From Sporomusaceae bacterium FL31 (GTDB lineage Bacteria; Bacillota; Negativicutes; DSM-1736; Dendrosporobacteraceae): a stretch of 64,000 nt of DNA. Positions 44,787 through 54,516 of this stretch are shown piece by piece. The stretch covers positions 62,001 to 126,000 of the forward strand of contig BIFV01000001.1 of the NCBI GenBank assembly GCA_003990955.1. Reading direction: 5' to 3'. The position numbers and the translations under genes were made by a program. The notes beneath the pieces were generated by a model. It saw nothing but the letters and a program-made list of their open reading frames with translations. It was not told the DNA's origin and made no database searches. Numbering within the stretch: position 1 is the stretch's first letter; every line of letters starts with the position of its first letter.

Positions 44787-45853
44787 TGGCAGCTGATCAA
44801 ATGACAGCAATAGAGCGTCTTGTCGCTTATAACAATAATCAAGAAGTTGACAGATTGCCGTGTGTTCCTATTGTGGGGAATACCGCGGCACGTGTTATTG
44901 GTGTAAAAGTAAGCGATTTTCGTGGTAATGGGCGACTGATCGCAGAGGCACAAATTGCTGCGTATCGACGCTTTGGTTATGATATCATCCGGATTTTTAC
45001 TGATTTGTATACTCAGGCTGAAGCAATGGGAGCCACCGTGCATTACCCGGAAGATGAAACAGCCTATTTGGAAACACCGGCGATCAGTGATATTGGCGAA
45101 ATCGACAGGTTAGAACCAGCAGATCCGTATCAAGATGGGAATTTGCCTCAACATCTGGAAGCCATGAAACTGGCAGTTGAAGCTGTGGGGCGGGAAGTCG
45201 CAGTAACAGGGGCTGTGACAGGAGCTTTCACAAATGCTTCATTTCTAATTGGTACTGAAAACTTAGTGCGGCTGGTTGGCAAAAATCCAGCCGCTGTTCA
45301 TAAATTATGCGAGGTTTCGCTGGAAACTGCCTTACGGTATTCAAAAGCAATTATTGATAATGGGTGTACGCCTAGTCTTACCGATCCCATGTCTTCAACT
45401 ACGTTAATTAGTCCCAGGCAGTTTAAGGAGTTTTCACTTCCCTACTTAAAACGCTTAATTGACTATATTCATTCCCGTGGCAAAACCGTTACCCTGCATA
45501 TCTGCGGGAAAACGGCCAAAATTTGGGAGTATATGTGCGAAGCAGGCGCAGACTGTATCAGTCTTGATAATGCAGCCAGCTTGCAAGAAGCGAAAGAACA
45601 AGTTGGTCATAAAGTAAGGCTGATGGGCAATGTGAAACCGTCAGAAATCATGCTTCAGGGAAGTCGGGCTGAGGTGCGTGCTGCCGTCCTCCAGTGCATT
45701 CGGGATGGTTATGATAATCCGCGTGGATTAATTGTCGCATCAGGCTGCAGTTTGCCAACCGAAACCCCTTTTGCAAATATCGATGCCATGTTAGCCACGG
45801 TGAGGGAAGTCGGCTATCCAGTAAAAATTCATGAACTTGTAAGGAGTGTCTAA
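44786..45853 (+). CDS. UroD-family corrinoid-dependent methyltransferase A
   Basis: 355 aa. HxC in TLHICGKTAK and a Cys in ASGCSLPTETP form the usual zinc site of MtaA/CmuA/MtsA-type enzymes. GTG 44786 shares bases with the preceding stop. Close in form to the protein encoded at 27330. Probably one of the two partners that load and unload the corrinoid protein. Confidence 0.85.
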   Translation: MAADQMTAIERLVAYNNNQEVDRLPCVPIVGNTAARVIGVKVSDFRGNGRLIAEAQIAAYRRFGYDIIRIFTDLYTQAEAMGATVHYPEDETAYLETPAISDIGEIDRLEPADPYQDGNLPQHLEAMKLAVEAVGREVAVTGAVTGAFTNASFLIGTENLVRLVGKNPAAVHKLCEVSLETALRYSKAIIDNGCTPSLTDPMSSTTLISPRQFKEFSLPYLKRLIDYIHSRGKTVTLHICGKTAKIWEYMCEAGADCISLDNAASLQEAKEQVGHKVRLMGNVKPSEIMLQGSRAEVRAAVLQCIRDGYDNPRGLIVASGCSLPTETPFANIDAMLATVREVGYPVKIHELVRSV

Positions 45854-45855
45854 AC

Positions 45856-46878
45856 GTGAGTGTATTAAGTCCAGAGGAGCGATTGACAAGAGTACTTGAC
45901 AAAAAAAATATTGATCGGCCACCGGTCATTTGTACAGGTGGAATGATGAATGCAGCCATTGTAGATGTAATGAATGCTACTGGGCATACTTTGCCGGAGG
46001 CACATACCGATGCCAACTTGATGGCTGAATTGGCTCTCGATGTTTCTCGTCACACTGGCTTTGAGAACCTTGGTATTCCTTTTTGCATGACTGTAGAAGC
46101 TGAAGTGTTAGGCAGTGAAGTGACCTATGGTACGTTGGCCTGCGAGCCTAAAATTGTTCGGGAAATTTATCAGTCGGTGAATGATGTAACCCTTAAAAAC
46201 ATCCCTGGAATGCTTAAAGCAGGAAGACTGGATACCGTTATTCAGGCGACTTATTTACTGTCGCGTAAGCAACCGGATATTCCGGTTATCGGCAATTTGA
46301 CTGGGCCGATAAGTACAGCTGCCTCACTGGTAGATCCGGTACCCTTTTTAAAGGAACTGCGTAAAAGCCGGGAAGGGGCTCATCGAGTTTTAGACTATGT
46401 CAGTGATTTATTGATCGGATTTGCCAAAGAATTAGTGGATAACGGAGCGACAGCTATTTCAATTGGTGATCCTACTGCAACAGGAGAAATTTTAGGACCT
46501 AAGATGTTTAATGAGTATGCTGTAAGATATCTTAACAAAATTATTGATGCCATTCATGCTCAAGGTGCTCCTGTTATTGTTCATATTTGCGGCAATATGT
46601 CTTCGGTAAGGCAATTGATACCAGATATCAGAGCCAATGCAATCAGTACTGATGCCATCGTAGATTTACGGCAGTTAAAGCAGGATTTTAACAGTCTTAC
46701 GACAATGGGCAATTTAAGTACTTATTTACTGGAATACGGCCCAACCGAGAAAGTAGCCGAACGGGCTCGGCTGCTGGTTCGGAACGGGATTGATATTATT
46801 TCTCCAGCCTGCGGATTAAGTACCTCTACCCGGTTAGCGCATATTCAAGCCATGACTGCAGCAGTAAGGGAGGGGTAA
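45856..46878 (+). CDS. UroD-family corrinoid-dependent methyltransferase B
   Basis: 340 aa. HxC in VIVHICGNMSS and the later SPACGLSTST Cys support zinc binding. Starts LSPEERLTRVLDKKNIDRPP. It differs enough from its upstream neighbour to suggest a separate substrate side, for example methyl donor against methyl acceptor. Spaced 2 nt from the previous stop. Confidence 0.85.
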   Translation: MSVLSPEERLTRVLDKKNIDRPPVICTGGMMNAAIVDVMNATGHTLPEAHTDANLMAELALDVSRHTGFENLGIPFCMTVEAEVLGSEVTYGTLACEPKIVREIYQSVNDVTLKNIPGMLKAGRLDTVIQATYLLSRKQPDIPVIGNLTGPISTAASLVDPVPFLKELRKSREGAHRVLDYVSDLLIGFAKELVDNGATAISIGDPTATGEILGPKMFNEYAVRYLNKIIDAIHAQGAPVIVHICGNMSSVRQLIPDIRANAISTDAIVDLRQLKQDFNSLTTMGNLSTYLLEYGPTEKVAERARLLVRNGIDIISPACGLSTSTRLAHIQAMTAAVREG

Positions 46879-46879
46879 A

Positions 46880-48550
46880 ATGCCTGAAATTACGTTTTTG
46901 AGTGCAGAGAAGCGGTTGTCATTGTTCGTACCATATGGAGTCTCACTGCTGGATGCAGCGCGGGAAAGTGGAATATTGCTGGAATCACCTTGCAATGGCA
47001 ATGGAACCTGCGGCAAATGTAAAGTGAAAATTTTGCAGCAATCTGAGGACGTCCAAGCTGATCAGGTTTCTCCAGTACTTACTAAAGAAGAACAACAGCA
47101 CGGGATTATACTGGCTTGTATGACTTCTGCTGATCGAGATATGACGGTGGAAATACTCTCCAGACAAGACAGTCGTAACGTTCAGATTATTCAGCATGGG
47201 ATTGGTCTTGAAGTTGATCTCAGGACGGCCATAAGCAAACGCTATCATAATACGAATGACAAAACTGAGGTATGGGCTGTCGCCGGCCTGCTGGGGGTGG
47301 AAGACGGCAACACCAGTACGGCGCATTATGGTCTGGTTGTCGATATTGGAACAACAACGCTGGTGGCCGCTTTATTTGATTTTAATGACGGTCATGAAGT
47401 TGGCTCAGTTGCCAGACTTAATCCACAAAGCCATCATGCACAGGATGTATTGTCCAGAATCAAGCTTGCTTCGACTGAATCAGGGCTGTCGGTTTTGCAC
47501 ACTGAGTTTATTACCGTGCTCAATGCTATGATCGATGACTTGACCAAAGAAACCAGTGTAAAATCAAAGCATATTTACGAAATTATTTTTAGCGGCAATA
47601 CTTGTATGCTGCATTTGGCCTTAGCTGTAGATCCTTCGTCATTGGGGAAATATCCCTATACACCGGCGATAAAAGGCGGGATGATATACCAGGCGAGTGT
47701 GTACGGGATTCATGTTGCTGATTTTGCTCAAATTTATTTACCGCCAGTCATGTCGGCTTATGTTGGTGCCGATATTACGTCAGGCATATTAGCTGCTAAG
47801 CTTAAGGAGCAAAAAGGCTTAACGTTATTTGTTGATGTTGGAACTAACGGGGAAATGGTTCTGGCTGCAGATGGCAATTTGCTTGCTACGTCTACTGCAG
47901 CCGGCCCGGCTTTTGAAGGAATGAATATTGAGTTTGGAATGCGGGCTGCACCGGGAGCCATTGAGAAGTTTTCGATTAGCGATAATAACCTTATTGAAAT
48001 TAAAACAATTGGTGATAAGGAACCGATTGGTATATGCGGCAGTGGACTTTTGGATATTGTCGGTGAACTGGTTAAGTATGGCTTTATTCAGGGCACAGGT
48101 AAACTTAAGGATTCCGCTGTAAAACCGGAACTGGCTGACCGGCTTGTAAAAAAAGCCGGAAAAACTGTTTTTCAGATTGCTGGCGAGGTTTATTTATCTC
48201 AAAAGGACATTCGTCAGGTTCAACTGGCAAAAGGGGCAATCCGGGCTGGCATTGAAGCCTTGCTGGCGAAAAACGGTGTTTTACCGGAACAGGTTGATCG
48301 CGTTTATATTGCCGGATCATTTGGTTATCACCTCAATCCGGCAAGTCTTGTTCACATTGGAATGCTGCCAGCAGCTTTTCAGGATAAAATTGAGTTTCTT
48401 GGTAATACCTCTAAGACTGGCGGGCAGGCTTTTTTATTAAATCACACTGTTCGCCAAACCATGAGTGATGTAGTGAAGCAAGTCGAGGTATTAGAATTAG
48501 CGACAAGTGCTAATTTTGATAAATTGTTTGTAAGTTGCCTTAATTTTTAA
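46880..48550 (+). CDS. RACE-type ATP-dependent corrinoid activation protein
   Basis: 556 aa. An N-terminal 2Fe-2S ferredoxin domain (Cys38, Cys44, Cys47, plus the Cys of ILACMTS) is followed by a linker and an ASKHA ATPase domain (VDIGTTTLVAALFD; VDVGTNGEM; IAGSFG). It reduces inactive Co(II) corrinoid back to Co(I). Its presence beside the carrier protein shows that the corrinoid system is self-contained. Confidence 0.9.
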   Translation: MPEITFLSAEKRLSLFVPYGVSLLDAARESGILLESPCNGNGTCGKCKVKILQQSEDVQADQVSPVLTKEEQQHGIILACMTSADRDMTVEILSRQDSRNVQIIQHGIGLEVDLRTAISKRYHNTNDKTEVWAVAGLLGVEDGNTSTAHYGLVVDIGTTTLVAALFDFNDGHEVGSVARLNPQSHHAQDVLSRIKLASTESGLSVLHTEFITVLNAMIDDLTKETSVKSKHIYEIIFSGNTCMLHLALAVDPSSLGKYPYTPAIKGGMIYQASVYGIHVADFAQIYLPPVMSAYVGADITSGILAAKLKEQKGLTLFVDVGTNGEMVLAADGNLLATSTAAGPAFEGMNIEFGMRAAPGAIEKFSISDNNLIEIKTIGDKEPIGICGSGLLDIVGELVKYGFIQGTGKLKDSAVKPELADRLVKKAGKTVFQIAGEVYLSQKDIRQVQLAKGAIRAGIEALLAKNGVLPEQVDRVYIAGSFGYHLNPASLVHIGMLPAAFQDKIEFLGNTSKTGGQAFLLNHTVRQTMSDVVKQVEVLELATSANFDKLFVSCLNF

Positions 48551-48569
48551 ACAGTAACAGGAGGATCTT

Positions 48570-49241
48570 ATGAGTAAAACAGATGTAAAAACTGACAGAC
48601 AACTAAGTTGCAGCGAATGCGGGGTATTCAACTGTCATACACAAAATAAAACTTTTCCTGAATTTTGCCTGACTACGAATGCTGATCAAGTCGAGTTGGA
48701 AAAAGTAGTCGATTTATATCGGGGGAATGGTTTAACGGCCAAAATTGCCCGAACTGCAGCTGAAATTGAGGGATTATATTACGGAAAATTGACCAGGGTG
48801 GAAGAGATTATTGCGTTTGCCAAACGGTTAGGTGCAAAAAAAATTGGTATTGCTACCTGTATCGGATTAATCAATGAAACAAAGATCTTTACCAAGATAT
48901 TAGAGGCCAAAGGACTGGAAAGTTATAGTGTATTGTGCAAAGTTGGCTCAATTGATAAAAGCCAGGTAGGTATACCTGATGAATTAAAAGTCAATAAGGG
49001 ATGTCATGAATCGTTGTGTAATCCGGTTATGCAGGCAGAATTACTGAACAAACAGCAAACTGATCTTAATGTAATCAATGGTTTATGTGTGGGTCATGAT
49101 TCTTTGTTTATTAAGTATTCAGAAGCACCGGTTACCACGCTGATTACTAAAGATCGGGTGACAGGCCATAATCCGGCAGCGGCACTTTATACAAGCGGGT
49201 TTTATTATAAACGTCTATTACAGGAGGAGAAAGACTCATGA
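48570..49241 (+). CDS. DUF1847 family protein
   Basis: 223 aa. Opens with a Cys-rich stretch (CSECGVFNC ... FCLTTN) and has CIGLINETK and a CNPVMQAE-like region; the cysteines suggest a metal or cluster. The family's role is unestablished, often near methyl-transfer or reductive genes. GGAGG precedes ATG 48570; the 3' end overlaps the next gene by 4 nt. Confidence 0.78.
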   Translation: MSKTDVKTDRQLSCSECGVFNCHTQNKTFPEFCLTTNADQVELEKVVDLYRGNGLTAKIARTAAEIEGLYYGKLTRVEEIIAFAKRLGAKKIGIATCIGLINETKIFTKILEAKGLESYSVLCKVGSIDKSQVGIPDELKVNKGCHESLCNPVMQAELLNKQQTDLNVINGLCVGHDSLFIKYSEAPVTTLITKDRVTGHNPAAALYTSGFYYKRLLQEEKDS

Positions 49242-50308
49242 GAATAAAAAAAACCATTGCAATTTTATGTTTAATTGCTTTTGCAGCTTTTGTATTAGCT
49301 GGCTGTGGGTCCCAATCGAAAAGCTCTCCGGCATCAGCAGATAAGCCGGCAGATAAAATGAAATTTAACATCGGCTTTTTGCCTGCTGTTGGGGACGTGC
49401 TGTTCTTTGTCGCCAAGGAAAAGGGTTTTTTTGATCAGGAGGGATTAGATACTGAGTTGTTCCAATTTACCAATTCTGGTGAAGGTCTTAATGCCATCAA
49501 AAGCGGTAAATTAGATGCAGGAGCCTTTGGGACAGCCGGACCACAAGTCTTTATAGCTAAAGGCACACCGTTTGTGGCCATTGGCGGTATGCAAAGCGAA
49601 GGCCATGCTGTTGTGGCAAAACCCGAGAATGCCGAACGTTTCAAATCCTTACAAGGTTTTGTTGGTGCAAAAGTAGCAACCGTCCGTTTAGCAACCGGTG
49701 ATGCAGTTTGGCGATCAGCGTTAACAAAAGCCGGTATTGACTGGAAAAGCCAGGTGCAAATTCAAGAATTAGATTCTCCGGCTACTGTACTGGAAGCGGT
49801 AAAAAAAGGCAGTGCCGATGCCGGCTTGGTATGGGTTCCGTTCTCCGAAATGGCTGAGCAGCAAGGCTTAAAGATTGTTGAATGGTCTTCCGTCTATATG
49901 GAAAACCATACTTGCTGCCGGGTCGTAGCGCTGGAAGAAAAGTTAAAAGGCAATCGGGAGGCTTATCTGCGCTTGAGCCGGGCTTTAATCCGGGCGCATG
50001 ACTTCTATATCAATAACCAGGCTGAGACAGTGGAAATCCTCAGTAAATATGTGAAGCTTGATAAAGACCTCATTAAGCAGGCTACTTATAGCGGGCATAT
50101 CCACAGCATTCCTGATCCTGATAAAAAACGCTTTATTGAGTTTTGGGAGGCCATGAAATCAGCCGGCTATATTCAGAGTGATATTGATATTAGTAAACAT
50201 GTTGATCCGTCCATCTACCAAGAGGCTTTGCAGCAGCTGCGCAGTCGTGAGCCGCAAAACTCTACTTATATCAATTTAGAGAAAGAATTCGGCAAAAATA
50301 ATTTATAG
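49238..50308 (+). CDS. ABC transporter substrate-binding lipoprotein, SsuA/NMT1 type (second system)
   Basis: 356 aa. Lipoprotein signal ending FVLAGC with Cys23; NMT1-like fold (VAKEKGFFDQEGLDTELFQ). Starts within the previous gene's stop. It gives the binding part of an importer inside the corrinoid/nitrogenase operon, so its ligand is likely the operon's substrate. Confidence 0.88.
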   Translation: MRIKKTIAILCLIAFAAFVLAGCGSQSKSSPASADKPADKMKFNIGFLPAVGDVLFFVAKEKGFFDQEGLDTELFQFTNSGEGLNAIKSGKLDAGAFGTAGPQVFIAKGTPFVAIGGMQSEGHAVVAKPENAERFKSLQGFVGAKVATVRLATGDAVWRSALTKAGIDWKSQVQIQELDSPATVLEAVKKGSADAGLVWVPFSEMAEQQGLKIVEWSSVYMENHTCCRVVALEEKLKGNREAYLRLSRALIRAHDFYINNQAETVEILSKYVKLDKDLIKQATYSGHIHSIPDPDKKRFIEFWEAMKSAGYIQSDIDISKHVDPSIYQEALQQLRSREPQNSTYINLEKEFGKNNL

Positions 50309-50337
50309 ACTTCATTCTACATCAAGGAGGGATCGAA

Positions 50338-51132
50338 ATGTCACTGTTAAGTTTAGCGGATGTATCCTTGTATTATAACAAAAATAGTGACCACCCTGCC
50401 TTAGCTAATGTATCGCTGACTGTCGCGGAGGGTGAATTCGTAGCCGTTGTGGGACCAAGCGGTTGTGGCAAAAGTTCAACTATTTCTTTACTTGCTGGTC
50501 TGACGGCCCCCAGTACTGGCACTATTCTTTTAAATGGTGAACAGATTGACGGTCCGGGATTAGATCGAGCCGTTGTTTTCCAGGATTATTCATTATTTCC
50601 TTGGATGACCGCTTTGGAAAACATTAGATTTGCCTTACAGCAAGTGGGCAGCACATCTGACAAGCAAGCACTACACTATTTGGAATTAGTGGGAGTGGCT
50701 AATGCGGCTAATCAATATCCGAGTGAATTGTCCGGCGGAATGAAGCAGCGGGTAGCCATTGCACGAGCTTTTGCATTAGGGGCACCGGTTTACCTGATGG
50801 ATGAGCCTTTTGGTGCAGTTGATGCTAAAAATCGCATTTATTTACAAGATTTATTGCTTCGCCTATGGCAGGAGAAAGACCGCAAGACGACTATATTTTT
50901 TGTTACCCACGACATTGATGAGGCCATTTATTTAGCCGATCGAATCATTGTTTTTACCCCAGGACCCGGCCGGGTCAAGAAAACCATAGTAGTACCATTC
51001 GAACGCCCACGCAAACGTAACTATCTCATTCATGATCCCGGATACATTAGCATACGCAATGATATTTTATCTTTGCTGCAAGATGAGTTAATTGAGGATT
51101 TAGAGCAAATTGAAGGCGGGGCGGGAATATGA
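50338..51132 (+). CDS. ABC transporter ATPase, SsuB/TauB type (second system)
   Basis: 264 aa. Walker A GPSGCGKSS, VFQDYSLFPW, signature LSGGMKQR, Walker B YLMDEPFGAVD and VTHDIDEA are complete. AAGGAGG precedes ATG 50338. The 3' end overlaps the permease gene by 4 nt. Confidence 0.9.
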   Translation: MSLLSLADVSLYYNKNSDHPALANVSLTVAEGEFVAVVGPSGCGKSSTISLLAGLTAPSTGTILLNGEQIDGPGLDRAVVFQDYSLFPWMTALENIRFALQQVGSTSDKQALHYLELVGVANAANQYPSELSGGMKQRVAIARAFALGAPVYLMDEPFGAVDAKNRIYLQDLLLRLWQEKDRKTTIFFVTHDIDEAIYLADRIIVFTPGPGRVKKTIVVPFERPRKRNYLIHDPGYISIRNDILSLLQDELIEDLEQIEGGAGI

Positions 51133-51866
51133 GCACAAAAAACCGCGACCGGTTGGTTCTAATTGGGATTATTGTGGCTGTATGGCAGCTTGTTACCGGC
51201 TTTAAACTATTAGACCCACTTCTGTTTCCCATACCGTCCACTGTGTTGAAATTAATCATTGAGGACTGGGAGGTATTTCTTAAAAGCATACTCAGTTCAG
51301 CCTATTTATTGGCAAACGGTTGTCTGTTAGCTCTCATTACAGCCGTTCCTTTAGGGCTTATGGTGGGATGGAACCGGCGCATTTATGAAGTTATTGAGCC
51401 AATGATTAACATACTTGGCCCAATTCCTCCCATTGTCTATATTCCTTATGCGGTAGCTATTTTACCGACTTTTAAAATGTCTTCAGTATTTATTATTTTT
51501 ATTGGTGCCTTTTGGCCACTGTTTATGAATACCGTGGCAGGCGTTAGAGCCGTTGAGCCAGGCATTATCAATTCTGCCCGAACGCTTGGGATCGGTTATT
51601 GGACGATGTTATCCAGAATTTTATTGCCAGGGGCAATGCCGCATATCTTGAGCGGAGCCACAATCAGCTTAGTGCTGGCATTTATATTGCTGACAGCAGC
51701 AGAAATGATTGGAGCCACCAGCGGATTAGGCTGGTATGTAAAATATTTTGCTGATTTTGCTGACTATCCACGCGTCGTGGCAGGAATTTTAGTGATTGGC
51801 AGTATGGTATTAGTCATCATGTGTTTTTATAATCGTCTGGCTGGTTATTTATTAAGATGGCGGTAG
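51129..51866 (+). CDS. ABC transporter permease, SsuC/TauC type (second system)
   Basis: 245 aa with about six hydrophobic segments and the loop SARTLGIGYWTMLSRILLPGAMPHI. Of normal length, unlike the extended permease of the first system. Pairs with the two genes upstream. Confidence 0.88.
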   Translation: MSTKNRDRLVLIGIIVAVWQLVTGFKLLDPLLFPIPSTVLKLIIEDWEVFLKSILSSAYLLANGCLLALITAVPLGLMVGWNRRIYEVIEPMINILGPIPPIVYIPYAVAILPTFKMSSVFIIFIGAFWPLFMNTVAGVRAVEPGIINSARTLGIGYWTMLSRILLPGAMPHILSGATISLVLAFILLTAAEMIGATSGLGWYVKYFADFADYPRVVAGILVIGSMVLVIMCFYNRLAGYLLRWR

Positions 51867-51911
51867 TAGCAGTGTGGTCTGATCTTATCAATGTTAAGAG
51901 GAGGGCTCGTT

Positions 51912-52955
51912 ATGAACTCAAAGGAAATTGTCTTAAAGACTATTCAGCGAGAGGCTGGGCAAAGAACATATCGTCCCGCATCAGCGTTGCTATCAGGCGC
52001 TACCTGGACATTTCGGCAAAAAGGCTTATCACTAAAAGATGTATTGGAACAACCACAACTGGCAGTAAGTGCAATATGCGAAATTAATGAGCTTATTCAA
52101 TCCGATATTGTATGGCCTGGTTCGGGCTTTCATAATTTGCTGGTACATCTATTCGGGGGCAAAATCAAGTTTCGGCCGCAAGGTAATATTGATGTTCATG
52201 AGCCTGCGTTTCAATCCATCACCGAACTGGACAGTGTTAATTTAGATAGAATTGATCATCATGCCTGGATTGTAACCCTCCGGTCAATTATTGAGTCGGT
52301 TCATCAAAATATTGGCAATGATTATCTGATTGGTACTTCGAGTTGGGGGCCGTTTACGTTAGCGGGACAATTTTATGGAGTAGAACGGCTGATGGCAGGC
52401 ATGTACAAAGATAAGGCTGGAATACATGCTTTAATGGAACTCATGACAGAGGTATGCTACCGGTATCTGGCTCCAGCTATTTCTAAAGGTGCGGCAATTC
52501 TATCCATTGCCGATCCAACTGCATCTGGGGATCTCATTTCCCTTAAGCACTTTGAAGAATTCGTAGCGCCTTATCTGCAAAAGGTGATTGGCAGGCTGAA
52601 AGAACAAAACAGTCTCATTACGCTGCATATCTGCGGTAATATTAAAGACCGTCTGCATTTAGCGCCAGAAATAGGCGTAGATTTACTGTCGGTTGATTAT
52701 AAGGTTGATCTTGAGGCGGCACAACGGCAGTTGCAAGGGAAAATAGCATTAGCTGGTAATGTGAATCCAATATTATTAAAGGATGGTTCGCTAAATGAAG
52801 TGCAGGCAGCTGCAGTAAAATGTCTGGAAACGGCCTATGCGGATAATTTTATCCTTATGCCTGGTTGTGATATTCCGCCAGCTGTTCCGATCGACAATGT
52901 TGTTGCATTTATAAAGGCTGGCACTGGGTGGCAGGCACAAAGCTTAGACCATTGA
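51912..52955 (+). CDS. UroD-family methyltransferase C
   Basis: About 347 aa. HxC in TLHICGNIKD and Cys in MPGCDIPPAVP again give the zinc-site pattern. It is the third member in this operon and the fourth in the window. ATG 51912 follows GAGGAGG; an earlier in-frame ATG (51891) is less well placed. Stands between the importer and the third NifDK-like pair. Confidence 0.84.
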   Translation: MNSKEIVLKTIQREAGQRTYRPASALLSGATWTFRQKGLSLKDVLEQPQLAVSAICEINELIQSDIVWPGSGFHNLLVHLFGGKIKFRPQGNIDVHEPAFQSITELDSVNLDRIDHHAWIVTLRSIIESVHQNIGNDYLIGTSSWGPFTLAGQFYGVERLMAGMYKDKAGIHALMELMTEVCYRYLAPAISKGAAILSIADPTASGDLISLKHFEEFVAPYLQKVIGRLKEQNSLITLHICGNIKDRLHLAPEIGVDLLSVDYKVDLEAAQRQLQGKIALAGNVNPILLKDGSLNEVQAAAVKCLETAYADNFILMPGCDIPPAVPIDNVVAFIKAGTGWQAQSLDH

Positions 52956-53022
52956 AATTGAAAGAAAGTCAAGCAATTGACTTGGTATAAGCCAATTTAT
53001 ACAGGGAGAGGTATGATGTAAA

Positions 53023-54516
53023 ATGAGTTATTTTGATCAAAAAGAGCCACCGCGTCGCGAAGCACGCTTAAATGCCTGCATTGCCTGCGGTGGAACATTA
53101 GAACATATTGCAAATCGTAAAATGAGTTGTTGCCAATCCGATGGCGAGCGTTCTTTTACGCAAAATTCCATATGTTTGTTGCTGCCGGCATTGGGAATGA
53201 TGAATAGCATTCCTAATAGTGTGGTGTTAATGCATGGCGCTATTGGCTGTGGTTCATCTTCACATGGCGGTAATGCTGGCGTACGCGCAGGCAATAATCA
53301 CCGGTGGGGGATTGTCAAAGATGCAACCTGGATATCCACTGCCTTATCCGAACAAGATGTCATTGGTGGTGGCGAGGAAAAGTTAGCTGCTGCCATTCGG
53401 GAAATTGATGAGCGCTATAAGCCGGTTATTATCTTTGTGGTTGCAAGTTGTGTCCCAGGTATTATCGGTGATGACATTGACGGTGTTGCGCAACAGCTCC
53501 AGCCAGAGATAAAGGCCAATATTTTACCCGTCCATTGTGAGGGTTTCAAGACTAAAATATGGGCTACGGCCTATGATGCGGTCTATCATGCCATTGGCAG
53601 GGTGTTCCTAAAAGAACCAGCAGATGCGAATAAGCTGAATCAGCCTGAGAAACCAATCATTAATTTGATGAATGTTTCTTCGATGGGCAGAGTGGACGAG
53701 GTTGAGCTGGAACGACTTCTCAAATCTCTAGGTTTTGCGGTCAATGTTTTTCCGGTATTTTCTCAGCCTGATAAGATGGCTGCAGTTACGCAGGCTCAGT
53801 TGTCGGTTAGTACTTGCCCTACACATGATGATTATTTGTTACAGTACCTGGAAGAAAAGTATGGTATTCCTTATGTGCTGCGCCATATGCCGATCGGTAT
53901 TGAGAATACCAGTCTATGGATCAGAGATATTGCCAAGCACTTTGCTATTGAGGAACAGGCTGAACAACTCATTGCTGCAGAGGAGCAAGAACTGAAAGCT
54001 GCTTTAGCGGAGTTCAGGCCGTTTTTCGCCGGCAAAAAAGCCTTTGTCAGTGCCGGTGAATTTAGGGCGTTAGCTACGGCTATTCTTTTAGCAGAATTAG
54101 GCTTTGAAGTGGTGGCGGTAAGGTCCTTTCATCATGATGAATTTGCTGATAATGAATATGAAAAACTGGTTAAAGTGACTGCAAAAGAGATACCCTTTAA
54201 TATTGCTAACTGCCAGCCGTTTGAAGAAGCAAATTTATTGCGCAGAATTCAACCAGATATCTTTCTAGGGCATATGAACGGCAATGCTACGGCTGCAAAA
54301 TCAGGTGTGGCCACTCATGTTATTTATAATGTGGGCTTGCAGTATGTTGGTTATAAAGGAGCCTATGAATTGGCCCGGCGCTTGTACCGGCAATTGCAAA
54401 ATCCTCAATTCAATCAAAAGCTCAGCCAATGGACTAAGCTGCCTTATAGCAACAACTGGTATGAGCAAGATCCATTTAAGTATATTCAGCAGCCGGAGGT
54501 GGAAGCAGGTGAGTAA
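53023..54516 (+). CDS. NifD-like nitrogenase component 1 alpha subunit, pair 3
   Basis: 497 aa. P-cluster-type Cys51, Cys76, Cys143 and cofactor-type Cys265 are present. Gln191 and His195 positions are Trp180 and Tyr184. An N-terminal four-Cys stretch (ACIACGG ... MSCCQS; residues 19, 22, 36, 37) looks like a small metal or Fe-S site not in classical NifD. GGGAGAGG lies about 13 nt before ATG 53023. Cotranscribed with corrinoid methyltransferases. Confidence 0.85.
   Translation: MSYFDQKEPPRREARLNACIACGGTLEHIANRKMSCCQSDGERSFTQNSICLLLPALGMMNSIPNSVVLMHGAIGCGSSSHGGNAGVRAGNNHRWGIVKDATWISTALSEQDVIGGGEEKLAAAIREIDERYKPVIIFVVASCVPGIIGDDIDGVAQQLQPEIKANILPVHCEGFKTKIWATAYDAVYHAIGRVFLKEPADANKLNQPEKPIINLMNVSSMGRVDEVELERLLKSLGFAVNVFPVFSQPDKMAAVTQAQLSVSTCPTHDDYLLQYLEEKYGIPYVLRHMPIGIENTSLWIRDIAKHFAIEEQAEQLIAAEEQELKAALAEFRPFFAGKKAFVSAGEFRALATAILLAELGFEVVAVRSFHHDEFADNEYEKLVKVTAKEIPFNIANCQPFEEANLLRRIQPDIFLGHMNGNATAAKSGVATHVIYNVGLQYVGYKGAYELARRLYRQLQNPQFNQKLSQWTKLPYSNNWYEQDPFKYIQQPEVEAGE

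Noticed and set aside
54284..54508. N-terminal extension of NifK-like pair 3
   Set aside because: It overlaps the end of the NifD-like gene in another frame; GTG 54509 with GGAGGT gives the expected family N-terminus.
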